A DNA stretch of 36,932 nucleotides from an uncultured Bacilli bacterium (GCA_934086485.1 CAKOIF010000017.1:1-36932), one strand, 5' to 3'. Counted from the stretch's first letter, positions 1 through 9,451 are shown. The notes: generated by a model not told the origin, from the letters alone. Program-made: numbers and translations.

Positions 1-30
1 AATTCTTTCTTCATAACTTATTTTAGTCAT
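1..30 (-). CDS. Possible 5' end of a truncated gene running off the window
   Basis: An ATG on the minus strand at 28-30 opens a frame (M-T-K-I-S-Y-E-E-R-I) that leaves the window at position 1. A GAGG sits about 7 bases upstream, but it lies inside the terminator-like hairpin at 36-69, so the start is doubtful. Too little is present to assign a product. Confidence 0.25.
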   Translation of the reverse strand, partial: MTKISYEERI

Positions 31-35
31 ACAAA

Positions 36-69
36 AACCTCGTTTCTATTTTGTCCAAGAAACGGGGTT
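36..69 (-). terminator. Rho-independent terminator after the kinase-like gene
   Basis: A 12-bp stem (AACCCCGTTTCT paired with AGAAACGAGGTT, one G-T pair) with a 10-base loop is followed on the minus strand by a short T run. It sits 14 bases downstream of the stop codon at 83. Confidence 0.75.
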
Positions 70-82
70 CATATCAAAAAAA

Positions 83-808
83 TCATCTTTTACTTATCTC
101 TCTAATATATTTAGGACTATCTATTTTAGATGTTAACATTCTCGCTTCATTTAACATAGTTATTTCATAGCCAACATATTCACTTAATTTTCTTTTTAAT
201 TCATTAAGAAGCTCTAAAGCATTTGCATCTTTTGAATCATATAAATCTCTTAAAAAAGGATTACTATTTACAAAGTTATTAAATAGATTATCGACTAAAA
301 AGTATTTTAACTCTAAATTAAATCCTTCAGAGTTTTCTTTTAATGTTACATTTCTTTTTGAATATTCCATTGTATCTATTACATTAATCTTACCTTTTGA
401 ATATAAAATATTATACATAATATCATAAATCTTTATATCATTTTTTGTTAATAATTCAATATCTTTATAACTTTTATTTATAGCATTTGCAAATGAGTTT
501 AAATTTACATACAATGGATTTATTTCATATAAACTTTTAGATTTAACGAACTTCATAGTATAACCTATAACAAAATTATTATATTCTATAGTTTCTATTG
601 GCCATATAAAAGTTGAATTTGTTATATTACTAAACTGGGTTAAATCTTCGGATAAAATTTCTTCATAATCATCCTCGAAAAATGTATGGAATACTTTTAA
701 AACTTGATTAGTTTTAGGATCATAATTACAAGCACCTTGTGAACCAACACCTAAAAATCTAAGACTACTTAAATAATTCAAAAATCTATCTTTATTAGTT
801 ATTTTCAT
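83..808 (-). CDS. Protein-kinase-fold-like protein of unknown role
   Basis: A 241-residue soluble protein. What is visible is a degenerate kinase layout: a glycine-rich loop GVGSQGA (20-26), a lysine in VLKVF (38), a hinge-like hydrophobic strand (about 79-90), and an element reading YDIMYNILYSKGKINVIDT (128-146) that resembles a catalytic loop plus metal-binding aspartate (D145). The canonical HRD and DFG motifs are not intact, so it may be a pseudokinase or an aminoglycoside-kinase-like protein. The ATG has AGGGGAG about 9 bases upstream. A consensus promoter lies just upstream and a terminator just downstream, so it is probably monocistronic. The substrate is unknown; the kinase-fold assignment is by motif reading only. 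Confidence 0.55.
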   Translation of the reverse strand: MKITNKDRFLNYLSSLRFLGVGSQGACNYDPKTNQVLKVFHTFFEDDYEEILSEDLTQFSNITNSTFIWPIETIEYNNFVIGYTMKFVKSKSLYEINPLYVNLNSFANAINKSYKDIELLTKNDIKIYDIMYNILYSKGKINVIDTMEYSKRNVTLKENSEGFNLELKYFLVDNLFNNFVNSNPFLRDLYDSKDANALELLNELKRKLSEYVGYEITMLNEARMLTSKIDSPKYIREISKR

Positions 809-835
809 ATCACAAAACTCCCCTTGTGTACGATA

Positions 836-864
836 ATTATATCATTTTTAAGGAGTTGTGTCAA
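836..864 (-). promoter_or_regulatory. Consensus sigma-A promoter of the kinase-like gene
   Basis: On the minus strand TTGACA (859-864) and TATAAT (836-841) are separated by 17 bases, with a TGA extension before the -10 box. The downstream gene begins 28 bases later. Confidence 0.75.
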
Positions 865-903
865 ATTAATGTAAAGTAGAGATTATATAAATTATTTAAT
901 ATT

Positions 904-1896
904 CTAATTTTTATTAATTTCATTAATTATAGATTCTCCATGTGTTTTTACTTTAACTGGAGTTAATATGTTAAGTTTTTTTAGTTCATCAATAGTTTTA
1001 GGTCTTAATTTTACAAGTTTATCTAATTCATCATTTGTAAATACATAATATGCCGGCAATTTCATTTCAGTTGATCTTGCTTTTCTTAATTCCACTAGCC
1101 TTTCTTTCAAATTATCTGAAATATCATTTTTACAAAATTTATCTTTATAGTACTTGTAATAATCAATATTTTCATTAATACATAAATTTGCATAACTTTG
1201 AGCAATTAATTCCATATTCTTTTTTGAAGAATAACTATCATCACTTCTTATATGACTTAAATCAGATTGTATTTTTCTTACTAATGCATCTGCTCTTAAA
1301 ACTATAGATTTAATATCTTTAGGTGCTTTACTTGTATTTAAAATAGTTTCTTGATTTGCTACTACCACTAATACTTTTCGATAATAGTCAAAATTTTTTG
1401 AACCAAATAATTTAACTAATCCTGAAGCTTTACTTTCCCATATTTTTCTTATCACTTCTCTTTGCGCTTCAACCTGTCTAAGTGGTGAGTACATTCCCTT
1501 TTTAATTTTCTTTCCATTAAAAGTATATTCTCTAATAAAGTCACCATTTTCATTAACAGTAATATTACCTATTAAATTTTTGCACTCAATAAAATATATA
1601 AAAACTGATGTAATTACAATATAATCAATTTGGGCAGTTAAATCACCATATTTTACTTTTACATCATGTAGAACATACATTCCAATATTTGCTTTTTGTA
1701 ATTGATAAGAAATTTCTTTTTCACCCTCTAAGCCTTTTTTAACAATATAAAGTTCACTTAAAACATCATTATTATTTGGATATTCTTTATTAAGTTTTGT
1801 TAATGCATCAAATCTTTCTTGTAAATCACTATCAGATTTATAAAATATTGTATCCTTAAATCTAAAAGAGTTAAATATATCATTTACTATACCCAT
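904..1896 (-). CDS. NERD-domain protein with C-terminal HRDC-like domain
   Basis: A 330-residue protein. The NERD (nuclease-related) domain spans about 55-175: GLEGEKE opens the fold, and D91 with E104-x-K106 (IECKN) gives a PD-(D/E)XK-like acidic core, followed by SPLRQVEAQ, a NERD hallmark. About 262-325 reads as an HRDC-type helical module (VELRKARS, YYVFTNDEL, ELKKL), which binds nucleic acid in RecQ-type helicases. NERD proteins are inferred to act on DNA and are often plasmid- or mobile-element-linked. I chose ATG 1896 over an upstream in-frame TTG at 1908 because GGTGA lies about 7 bases before the ATG. That GGTGA is in the arm of a 9-bp inverted repeat (1901-1934), so translation may be controlled by structure. 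Confidence 0.75.
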   Translation of the reverse strand: MGIVNDIFNSFRFKDTIFYKSDSDLQERFDALTKLNKEYPNNNDVLSELYIVKKGLEGEKEISYQLQKANIGMYVLHDVKVKYGDLTAQIDYIVITSVFIYFIECKNLIGNITVNENGDFIREYTFNGKKIKKGMYSPLRQVEAQREVIRKIWESKASGLVKLFGSKNFDYYRKVLVVVANQETILNTSKAPKDIKSIVLRADALVRKIQSDLSHIRSDDSYSSKKNMELIAQSYANLCINENIDYYKYYKDKFCKNDISDNLKERLVELRKARSTEMKLPAYYVFTNDELDKLVKLRPKTIDELKKLNILTPVKVKTHGESIINEINKN

Positions 1897-1900
1897 TATT

Positions 1901-1934
1901 ATCACCAATTTAATTTTAACAAAATATTGGTGAT
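1901..1934 (-). promoter_or_regulatory. Inverted repeat covering the NERD gene ribosome binding site
   Basis: ATCACCAAT (1901-1909) and ATTGGTGAT (1926-1934) form a perfect 9-bp inverted repeat with a 16-base loop. In the minus-strand mRNA the second arm contains the only Shine-Dalgarno-like GGTGA before the ATG at 1896. It could be a translation-blocking hairpin or a repressor operator; the sequence cannot separate these. The remainder of the gene-free stretch 1935-2245 is AT-rich and shows nothing I recognise. Confidence 0.5.
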
Positions 1935-2245
1935 TTGTACATTAAAGGTTATCATATTTATTACCACTTAAAATGACATGGAAATTTTAAAAAAACAACC
2001 ATTTCATTAAAAGGTACTTATAATTGCTATAAATATAATAAAATGAATGGTATAATAATTTTAAAGAAGAATATGAGTTTTCTTTGAAACCAGACTTTGA
2101 TAAGTCTACTTTAATATAAAAAAAATTACGATATAGAATTTGAAACTAAGTTAAGAGTTATTAATTAATAGTTATTATCTAAATATTTAATGCTTTCAAA
2201 TAATTAATTAATATCATATGATATATGATGAAATGGGATGGGAAT

Positions 2246-2491
2246 ATGAAAGAGAAAAAAGAAATAAAAATTGAAGGATTTGATGATAGAAATATCAAAA
2301 TGCAGATGGAAATAATCTTGAAAAAAAGCAGAGAGAAAAGAAAATTAAATACTGATTTTTTAAATTTACTTGTTAACAGAATTAATAATGGACTAAGTAG
2401 CTTTGAAAATGAATTAAATTCTATTCCTAAAGAATATAGAAAGCAATTTATAGAATTGTATGAAAAAAGCAAAAAAACTCGTAATGACTAA
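2246..2491 (+). CDS. Small hypothetical protein (about 81 aa)
   Basis: A charged, helix-prone protein with no recognised domain, rich in lysine and glutamate (KKSREKRK, SIPKEYRKQF). ATG 2246 is preferred because GGGATGGG lies just upstream; ATGs at 2225 and 2228 have no ribosome binding site. It is the only plus-strand gene in its neighbourhood. The amino acid composition looks protein-like, and the opposite-strand frame is low-complexity Leu/Phe/Ile/Ser and is treated as a shadow. Function is unknown. Confidence 0.45.
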   Translation: MKEKKEIKIEGFDDRNIKMQMEIILKKSREKRKLNTDFLNLLVNRINNGLSSFENELNSIPKEYRKQFIELYEKSKKTRND

Positions 2492-2628
2492 GTAGATAAG
2501 AATATCCCTTTTTTCATGTAACATAGAACTAAAACCATTGATGAACTTATCTTTTTTATATAACCGTTTTAATACCATTTAAGATGACATAGATAGTTAA
2601 AATAAAGGATTACCTAAATACTCATTAT

Positions 2629-2664
2629 GTGATGAGAGGCTGCTTAGGCTAGCCCTTTTTTTAT
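2629..2664 (+). terminator. Possible terminator in gene-free stretch 2492-2800
   Basis: GGCT and AGCC can pair around a 9-base loop and are followed by CTTTTTTT on the plus strand, about 140 bases after the small ORF. The stem is only 4 bp, so this is weak. Nothing else is recognisable between 2492 and 2800, which is very AT-rich. Confidence 0.35.
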
Positions 2665-2800
2665 GTCTTCTATTCACAATTTAATTGTACTAAATAATTA
2701 ACTTTATGTCTACTTAATTTATTTGAATTATTAAAAAATTATTTTATTTAATTTATTTTTTTATAAAGCAAATAAAAAGTACTATTTTGCTTAGTACTCT

Positions 2801-5071
2801 TTAATTTTTAACCATATTACTTTTCATTATTCCATATATTTCTGATATAAATTCACTATCTTTTTTTAAATTTTTATCACATAGTAAATAAACATGATTT
2901 TTAGTTCTTGTAAGAGCAACATAAAATAATCTTCTTTCCTCAGCAAAAGGAATGCCTTCATCAATAACTTCATTTCGATACAATTTTTCTATCCAAGTCA
3001 TACCTGTTTTAACAGATGGAAATGAAGTATTTAAGCCAATAATAATTACATCATCAAAAGTAAGACCTTTAGATTTATGCATAGTCATTGCTTCAATATC
3101 TATATCTTCATAATTTTTAAATACTAAACTAGATTCTATTCCATCAAAGAAACTTTCATCATCATATAAATTATCTATAATCCTATTTGTTCTACCTAAT
3201 ATTAAAATTCTATGATCTGGATTATCACCATATATCTCTAAAATAGTATTTTTAAGTAAATTAATTTCCTCTTTATCAGATTTTGTTCCATCAAAAGTCT
3301 TAATAATAATTGGTTTATCTATATGTTTATCAGATACTAAGTCTTTTTTTATTTGACTATTATTTTTCATAACAAACTGTCCAGATAAGTTGATAAGTTC
3401 TTGACTATTTCTATACGTCTTATTAATTTTAAATAGTTTTGCACCCTTAAAATAGTTAGTAAAATTATAAATATACTCTATTCTTGAGCCACTAAAAGAG
3501 TAAATGCTTTGCCAATCATCTCCAACTGCGAATACTTTAGCATCATTTCTTTTAGCGGTCTTCATAGTAAGTTCATACTTAATATTAGATATATCTTGAT
3601 ATTCATCAATAATTATATAATCAAATAATAAATGAGTTTCACTTGTTAATTTTTCAATATACTTAACTGCATAGTATAATAAATCATCAAAATCAAAGTA
3701 ATAATATTCTCCACCATAAAGTTTATTTGAATAATAATTATAAAAGTCTAAGAAGTATTTTGCCTCAATCATAACATTTTGTTTTTCTTCACCTTTTAAA
3801 GTCATAATATATTTTTTTATAACTGTTTTATCCTCTCTATAAGCAGATGATTTTAAATATTTAATACTTGAGTACATAAAATATTCAAATGGATATACTT
3901 GTGAAAGTGGATTTAAACGAAGAATATGTTCATATATTTCTTCATTAGTTCTTTCATTGTATTCAACATTTAACTCTCTTAATTTGTTATCCAAAATTCT
4001 AACAATATTTGAAAGTGATGTTCTTTCAATTTCAATAAATTTATTATTATGCTCTTTATGGTATTTTTCTTTTTCTAATTTTATTTTATTATAGTTTTCA
4101 TCCTCTAAGCCAAAGTATTCAATATATATTTTTTCACCAGCATAATCAATTGTAAAATCAGGTTTATATATTATATTATTTTCCATTAGTTCTGGATAAG
4201 CTTCTTCATAAGAATATGAAAGACCTCTTTTATAAAGAAAGTTTGCTATTACTGCTTCACCAGCTGATTTAACATAGTCTCCATTTATAGATATAATATT
4301 TTCATCTTTCTGAAGTTGCCTTTCAATCCAAGATTTAATTAAATTTATAGTTCCTACAGTTTTAGCTTCCTTAAGTTTAACACTTACATAGTATTCTATA
4401 AGCTCATCATAAGTATTAAATTTTTGATAGTTATCAATAAAGAATTTGCTAAATACAAAGTTTTTCATTTGTTTAACAGTATCAAAATTATTAATTATTT
4501 CAGTAATTTTATTTTTATCCAAATATAGGTTTTTAAAGTACTCTAAAAAGATTTCTCTTTTTTTATTTCTATCAAGTATAACGCATTTCCGATTATTAAA
4601 TATTTCTCTAATGTATTCATAACCAAGTGAATGAAATGTTGTAACGTGTGCTGGTATATTAAAATCTAAACAAATTCTTTTATCTAGTTCTTCAGTAGCT
4701 TTTCTTGTATAACTTAGTACTAAGATTCTTTCTGGTAAAATATTTTTCTTTTCCACTAAATATTTTACTTTTGATGCCATAGTGGTAGTTTTACCTGTAC
4801 CTGCTCCAGCAATGATAAGACTATATTTTTCATCACTTAATATAGCTTTACACTGCTCTTTATCAAGTTTTATATTAGGATCAATATCTTTATAGAAATT
4901 ATCAAAGTAATCTTTATTTGATAAATATAACTTTTCTAATACAATGTCATTATAAGCATCAATATTAAAGTTAGAGGGCACAGTATCACTATAATTTGCT
5001 AATACACTTAAATATAAATCATTTGAAATATATTCATGATTATTATATTTTTTTATAAACTCCTCTTTCAC
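2801..5071 (-). CDS. UvrD/helicase IV-type ATP-dependent DNA helicase with internal nuclease-like domain
   Basis: A 756-residue superfamily 1A helicase. Walker A is AGAGTGKTT (88-96), motif Ia is VLSYTRKA (118-125), motif II is DEYQD (489-493), motif III is VGDDWQSIYSF, motif V is TMHKSKGLTFD, and motif VI is RRLFYVALTRT. Between the 1A halves, residues about 265-350 hold a restriction-endonuclease-like insert: E272, KPDF with D305, and IEYFG with E318. A similar YxPDF...EHFG segment is known in E. coli helicase IV. It should unwind DNA 3'-5'; whether the insert cuts DNA is not shown. The start is GTG with AGGTGG about 6 bases upstream. Its position beside the NERD gene suggests an accessory DNA-processing or defence role (inference). 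The first ~60 residues are family-atypical. Confidence 0.85.
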   Translation of the reverse strand: MKEEFIKKYNNHEYISNDLYLSVLANYSDTVPSNFNIDAYNDIVLEKLYLSNKDYFDNFYKDIDPNIKLDKEQCKAILSDEKYSLIIAGAGTGKTTTMASKVKYLVEKKNILPERILVLSYTRKATEELDKRICLDFNIPAHVTTFHSLGYEYIREIFNNRKCVILDRNKKREIFLEYFKNLYLDKNKITEIINNFDTVKQMKNFVFSKFFIDNYQKFNTYDELIEYYVSVKLKEAKTVGTINLIKSWIERQLQKDENIISINGDYVKSAGEAVIANFLYKRGLSYSYEEAYPELMENNIIYKPDFTIDYAGEKIYIEYFGLEDENYNKIKLEKEKYHKEHNNKFIEIERTSLSNIVRILDNKLRELNVEYNERTNEEIYEHILRLNPLSQVYPFEYFMYSSIKYLKSSAYREDKTVIKKYIMTLKGEEKQNVMIEAKYFLDFYNYYSNKLYGGEYYYFDFDDLLYYAVKYIEKLTSETHLLFDYIIIDEYQDISNIKYELTMKTAKRNDAKVFAVGDDWQSIYSFSGSRIEYIYNFTNYFKGAKLFKINKTYRNSQELINLSGQFVMKNNSQIKKDLVSDKHIDKPIIIKTFDGTKSDKEEINLLKNTILEIYGDNPDHRILILGRTNRIIDNLYDDESFFDGIESSLVFKNYEDIDIEAMTMHKSKGLTFDDVIIIGLNTSFPSVKTGMTWIEKLYRNEVIDEGIPFAEERRLFYVALTRTKNHVYLLCDKNLKKDSEFISEIYGIMKSNMVKN

Positions 5072-5204
5072 ACTGCCACCTACTATAATAGTATTATAAC
5101 AAAAATCAATTATTTTTTATAGTGAGTTTTATTTAATTTAAATTTTTTGTAATTATTTTATAGTATTATATTAAAAAAATAGGATATTACTCCTATCTAA
5201 TAAA

Positions 5205-5660
5205 TTATATAGCAAATGCCAACCAAGGAATTATTAACATTAAACTTATTAATAAACACACTTTATAATCTTTTTTAAATAAGTTAATTATATCTAATGA
5301 AGAAAGTATTGAAATAATAACTAATATCATTTGAAATACAGTTATTATAGCAGATATTATATGTGAATCATTAAAACCCTCGATACAAAATATTCCATAT
5401 ATAAAGAATAAAATAATACTAATAATTCTAACTATTTTTTTACTTTTTTCTTCTTTACTTATTAATGATTTACCATTGTTTTCAAAATATTTCTCTTCCA
5501 ATTTATTTTTATGTTTTAACTCTATTATTTCTTTTTTGTTTTTAGTTTTAGATTCTAATTTTTCTTTCCAATCTTTTTCGTGTGCATTTATTCCTTTTTC
5601 AATAAGGCTTTCTGCATTAGCCTCAACTTCAACTCCAATTTTTTTAAAATTAACTTTCAT
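5205..5660 (-). CDS. Small membrane protein with charged N-terminal half, unknown function
   Basis: 151 residues. The first ~70 are highly charged and probably helical or coiled (AHEKDWKEKLESKTKNKK). The rest has three hydrophobic segments at about 76-95, 101-122 and 132-151. No domain is recognised. The ATG has GAGGTG about 9 bases upstream. It is monocistronic, lying between the helicase gene and the left end of the proposed integrated element. Confidence 0.6.
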   Translation of the reverse strand: MKVNFKKIGVEVEANAESLIEKGINAHEKDWKEKLESKTKNKKEIIELKHKNKLEEKYFENNGKSLISKEEKSKKIVRIISIILFFIYGIFCIEGFNDSHIISAIITVFQMILVIISILSSLDIINLFKKDYKVCLLISLMLIIPWLAFAI

Positions 5661-5830
5661 AAACTATTTCACCTCATTAAATACAATGTTTTTCTCGCGA
5701 ACTTACATCATACTAATTATATCACGTATAATGTTTAACATAAAGATTTTATGACTATGACTAAAGGTATATCAAAAATTACTTAATAGTTCTAAAACTT
5801 TTTAATATAAACAAAAATGAAAGTTTCAGT

Positions 5831-5845
5831 TCTCTTCAGGGGGCT
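5831..5845 (+). repeat. Left 15-bp direct repeat (putative attL core)
   Basis: TCTCTTCAGGGGGCT occurs here and again at 12900-12914 in the same orientation. The sequence is unusually GC-rich for this region. It lies in the gene-free stretch 5661-5996. Confidence 0.6.
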
Positions 5846-5883
5846 CAAGCAAACAATTTTCTATATGTTAATTTCTTTTAAAA

Positions 5884-5903
5884 ACGGTCTTTTAGAACCG
5901 CTA
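5884..5903 (-). terminator. Probable terminator after the GHKL ATPase gene
   Basis: On the minus strand CGGT and ACCG pair around an 8-base loop and are followed by TTTTT. It is about 95 bases beyond the stop at 5997. The stem is short, so confidence is moderate. Confidence 0.45.
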
Positions 5904-5947
5904 TACTTTTTTAATTACCTTTATAAATTGGTATTTGTTAATGTGTT

Positions 5948-5968
5948 GGTACCTAAATGGCACCTAAA
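5948..5968 (+). repeat. 11-bp-phased direct repeat near left end (putative integrase arm site)
   Basis: GGTACCTAAA (5948-5957) and GGCACCTAAA (5959-5968) differ by one base and start 11 bases apart. Such phased pairs are typical of arm-type sites bound by tyrosine integrases near their att core. No integrase gene is adjacent. Confidence 0.45.
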
Positions 5969-5996
5969 AAATCAAGACAGTTAATCGGAACTAATA

Positions 5997-8186
5997 TTAA
6001 TTTAAACTATTTGTAATATAGAAAGTGTTACATAACGACAAAATAATCTCATTTTTCTTATCAATATCTTCTATATTGTCATAATTGTCGCCTAGGAAAA
6101 GAGTGAATAAAATAATAGGTTCTAATAACTTATTCTTTAATACTTGGATTTCATCATTAGTAGCACTCTTGCCATATAAATTATTTACTAACAAATCATG
6201 GTTTAAGCATAGATAAATATCAATCGTTTTATCAACTTCATTTTTTACAGTATCTATTATCAATTCCTTATCATCCACAAGTTGAATGTTTAATTCTAAG
6301 TCCTTATTATTAGTTATACTTTCAGCTTGTTTCTTCAAATCATCAACTACAGCAAATTCAAATACATTACTTCTCTTTGCCAGATTTAATTCATCATCAT
6401 ATAAATCAAATTGGATATTATGTATTCCTACAGGAATATCATTTAATGTATATTGAATCCTGCCGTTCATCACAGATTCAGAATGATTATAATTTTGTTT
6501 ACCATCAACAAACATATATATTTTTGCTTTATCATTAACGCTCTTTTTGGCTTTGGTTGTTACTACAACGTTTATACTTTCATTCTTGTAAAAAACTTGT
6601 TTTGATGTAGTAATTTCAAATTCTTGAATTGAATCATGGTATATCTCTTCAGAAGATGGATTAACGTGGTGCCCTTTATTAATGTTTAATATTTTATTAC
6701 CGGACTTCAAAAACTTATTATAAATGCTTTTTACACTACTACTAATATCATTTATTAATTCATTATCTATATTTGCATTAACGCTTTGACTTGCGATATA
6801 GTTATTCATATCAATTATTGTTTTTTCATTTTTTAAAGCTTCAATTACTTTATCCAGAAAGCCATTCGTTAAATCTGAATCTTGAATTCTAGATCTATCA
6901 GTAGTAAAGAATCGATACTTGTCCTTTCCTAAAACATCAAGGTTAATATCTACTAATAATCGATATTGTAAAAAGCTTAAACCAGCATTTTTTAATTTTG
7001 TAAATTTTTCGCTAGATATGTATTGTCCATTAACAGTATAAATTATTGGATCAAGATGAACGTTTACTTGTTTAAAAATATCCTTACATTTTGCATCTTT
7101 AGCCCAATCCGACTCATCAGGAGGAAGTATAAAGTAATAATTTAGTTTATATTCTTTCGTATTATGTTCAATACTTATTGTTCCAAAAGATTCTTTTCTG
7201 GCATATTCCCATGTCATCATTTTATTGTTAGAACCATAAGAGTATCTATTTTGTTTATGAGCATTGTTTGTAAAATCTGCCCTATTTTCAACTACTTTTA
7301 CCGGTAAGCTAACATTATATAATTCAGTATTAATAAAATCTCCAAGCATACCAGGTTTTGCAACATCATTTACTCTATATTCACGTGGTATCTCCATATC
7401 TATCATTCTAATTAATGTTCCTGATTCTGAATTAATAAAAGTATTAATATATTCGTCTTCATAGTTATACTCATCGTTCTCGATTAATGAAACTTGACCG
7501 TTTGGTGTAAGATATAAATATGTATCCATTTTCATATCAGCAAATAAACATTTTTTTACGATTGTAAAATAAACATTATCTTCTTTTTTAGAAACTATGA
7601 TTGTCGCAAAAGAAAATGGCAATGACGTTGAACCGCCCTGTCCAAACGCACCAATCAAATAATTCTTATCTGTTGTTGATTTATTACCTTTATGAATTGA
7701 GAGAATAGTATCTCCAAATTTTTCACCGCTGATTCCGCATCCCTGATCTACCACATCAACTGTAGGCTTGTTAGATTTTGTACTATCATTAATAACTACT
7801 ATGACTTTATCAGCTGTTTCACAAGCATTTTGTCTATCAGATGTACCCTTTTTAATATTTTGCTTATTTTCATAATAATGCGGAAAAGCTACCTTAACTA
7901 TATCATCAGCAGTTTTAGGAGAGACTAAACCATTCTTTTCTTTTTCTTTTTCAAGTACAGCGTCAATTCCATTAGTGATTCTTTCTATAAGCCCTTTACC
8001 CGAATCCTTAAGCATATTAATAGCTGATAAATTATATTTTGTATCTCCTACGCAAGTCCAGTTATCACTCATATTTTCATATAATAAATTATTGTCTTCT
8101 AAATCTGTGTTTATGTGTTCTTTTAAAAAAGCATTTAGTTGTTCCGGCTTATAAATTGCCAATAATTCACTTAATTTAAACTTCAT
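5997..8186 (-). CDS. GHKL-family ATPase (HSP90/MutL-like) paired with an AIPR-like protein
   Basis: 729 residues. The N-terminal GHKL ATP-binding fold shows the N box ERITNGIDAV (E68, N72, D75), the G1 box VVDQGCGI (D147, G149, G151), and the glycine-rich lid GAFGQGGST (179-187). A middle region and a C-terminal immunoglobulin-like beta region (about 530-630, with IYMFVDGK and PVGIHNIQFDLYDD) follow. ATP binding and dimer gating are expected from the family; the target is unknown. I place the start at ATG 8186, behind a strong AAGGGGGAAAG. The frame runs 31 codons further upstream but would overlap the AIPR gene. The gap to the AIPR gene is 16 bases, so they form one operon. The pairing recalls the MutL-like and AIPR parts of the Mza defence system. 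Confidence 0.8.
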   Translation of the reverse strand: MKFKLSELLAIYKPEQLNAFLKEHINTDLEDNNLLYENMSDNWTCVGDTKYNLSAINMLKDSGKGLIERITNGIDAVLEKEKEKNGLVSPKTADDIVKVAFPHYYENKQNIKKGTSDRQNACETADKVIVVINDSTKSNKPTVDVVDQGCGISGEKFGDTILSIHKGNKSTTDKNYLIGAFGQGGSTSLPFSFATIIVSKKEDNVYFTIVKKCLFADMKMDTYLYLTPNGQVSLIENDEYNYEDEYINTFINSESGTLIRMIDMEIPREYRVNDVAKPGMLGDFINTELYNVSLPVKVVENRADFTNNAHKQNRYSYGSNNKMMTWEYARKESFGTISIEHNTKEYKLNYYFILPPDESDWAKDAKCKDIFKQVNVHLDPIIYTVNGQYISSEKFTKLKNAGLSFLQYRLLVDINLDVLGKDKYRFFTTDRSRIQDSDLTNGFLDKVIEALKNEKTIIDMNNYIASQSVNANIDNELINDISSSVKSIYNKFLKSGNKILNINKGHHVNPSSEEIYHDSIQEFEITTSKQVFYKNESINVVVTTKAKKSVNDKAKIYMFVDGKQNYNHSESVMNGRIQYTLNDIPVGIHNIQFDLYDDELNLAKRSNVFEFAVVDDLKKQAESITNNKDLELNIQLVDDKELIIDTVKNEVDKTIDIYLCLNHDLLVNNLYGKSATNDEIQVLKNKLLEPIILFTLFLGDNYDNIEDIDKKNEIILSLCNTFYITNSLN

Positions 8187-8202
8187 AAACTTCTTTCCCC
8201 CT

Positions 8203-9393
8203 TTAATCTTTATGCATTGTTTCCATTGCAACACACATATATAAGTTTTTCCATAAAGTCTTATTTTTTCCAGTAGCATTAGGATTATTCCCTAAAGTTC
8301 TGCTTGTATCAACTGTTGTTTCCATCAAATCTGATCCAACCTTATCTAGCACATGAAATGGATCTTTTTTCCAACAATAGTATCCATCAGGATCAACATC
8401 AATTAAAGCTCTAAACGCACCCAATATTGGAAATAAGAAACCATTTGGTGTAATGTAATCAGTATTATTTTTATAAAATTTAGTTTTATATGCAGGTTTT
8501 CCATCCTTTCTTTTATTAACGCCTACAACTAATCCATACTTCTTTCCAGACACACCACCGCTATAATAATCTCTAGCTTTTAATTCTAATTGATCATACA
8601 GTTTAAAAATATCAACCATTATTTTAGACATTTTAACATAAGGGTTTTCTATTGTTTCACCTTTTGCCATATGTTGTTTAATATAGTAATCTATGCATTG
8701 CTTTTTTCCATTATAAGAAACAATTGCATAGTCATTTAAATCCGGATACCTATCAATGTTATATAAATTTAACAAAGCCAAAATATCACTAACGTCAATG
8801 CTTCCCTCAGCATTTTCCTCGAAGAACACTTCATCTTTAAATGATTCATTTTGTATAGCTTGTTTTATTATATCGAATCTATTATATAATTCAGCTATTG
8901 ATTTATCTTGTACTTGAGTTGAAGTATTTCTAGCACTTGCTAACTCTTGAAACATATCTTCAACACCAGTAAGAATCTCAATTTTTACATACTGTTGCCC
9001 ATAATCCAATTCCGATTGACATTCTTGAATTATTTTATAAGTATGCCCACCATCAATATCACCATGAACGCTAGTATCAGAGAAAACAACACTAACAGTT
9101 TCATTTTTACTATTAAATGTTACTTTTTCCGCAGATAATAATAATCCCCTATTCAATAAATAAAAATTATTTGCACCAGGTGTTGTTAAACTTGTTTTTA
9201 TTTTTTTTGCTACTGCTGTAGTTAATTTTTGTTCTCTTGGATTAGTATCCATTGGTATATTAGCTGGAACATCTTTAACATCGCATACAATATAATACAT
9301 TTCAGCACCTTTCATTGCTTCAGCATCACTCAAATAATACGGATTAGGTATTTTTCTAAATGACTTGGTTTTAAAAATTATTTCATTATTCAT
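8203..9393 (-). CDS. AIPR/DGQHR-superfamily (ParB-like fold) protein, putative abortive-infection component
   Basis: 396 residues. The central signature is FYLLNRGLLLSAEKV followed by GDIDGGHTYKII, then a conserved asparagine after an alpha/beta stretch (ASARNTSTQV). This is the layout of AIPR proteins (F-x-x-x-N-x-G then N/D-G-x-x-T) and is related to DGQHR/DndB domains. AIPR proteins were first noted in lactococcal abortive phage infection; their chemistry is not established. The start has a near-ideal AAAGGAGG. It is the first gene of the AIPR-GHKL operon and is transcribed divergently from the XRE gene, sharing a 105-base control region with it. Confidence 0.7.
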   Translation of the reverse strand: MNNEIIFKTKSFRKIPNPYYLSDAEAMKGAEMYYIVCDVKDVPANIPMDTNPREQKLTTAVAKKIKTSLTTPGANNFYLLNRGLLLSAEKVTFNSKNETVSVVFSDTSVHGDIDGGHTYKIIQECQSELDYGQQYVKIEILTGVEDMFQELASARNTSTQVQDKSIAELYNRFDIIKQAIQNESFKDEVFFEENAEGSIDVSDILALLNLYNIDRYPDLNDYAIVSYNGKKQCIDYYIKQHMAKGETIENPYVKMSKIMVDIFKLYDQLELKARDYYSGGVSGKKYGLVVGVNKRKDGKPAYKTKFYKNNTDYITPNGFLFPILGAFRALIDVDPDGYYCWKKDPFHVLDKVGSDLMETTVDTSRTLGNNPNATGKNKTLWKNLYMCVAMETMHKD

Positions 9394-9451
9394 AATAAAC
9401 CTCCTTTAAAATAATTTTTTTGACAATTCCAATATATCACATTTTTCAGGA

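Noticed and set aside
2179..2472. Minus-strand 97-codon frame opposite the small ORF
   Set aside because: Its product is a Leu/Phe/Ser/Ile run typical of antisense to a Lys/Glu-rich gene, and it has no RBS.
8187..8279. 31-codon upstream extension of the GHKL ATPase gene
   Set aside because: It overlaps the end of the AIPR gene and has no ribosome site, while ATG 8186 has a strong one.
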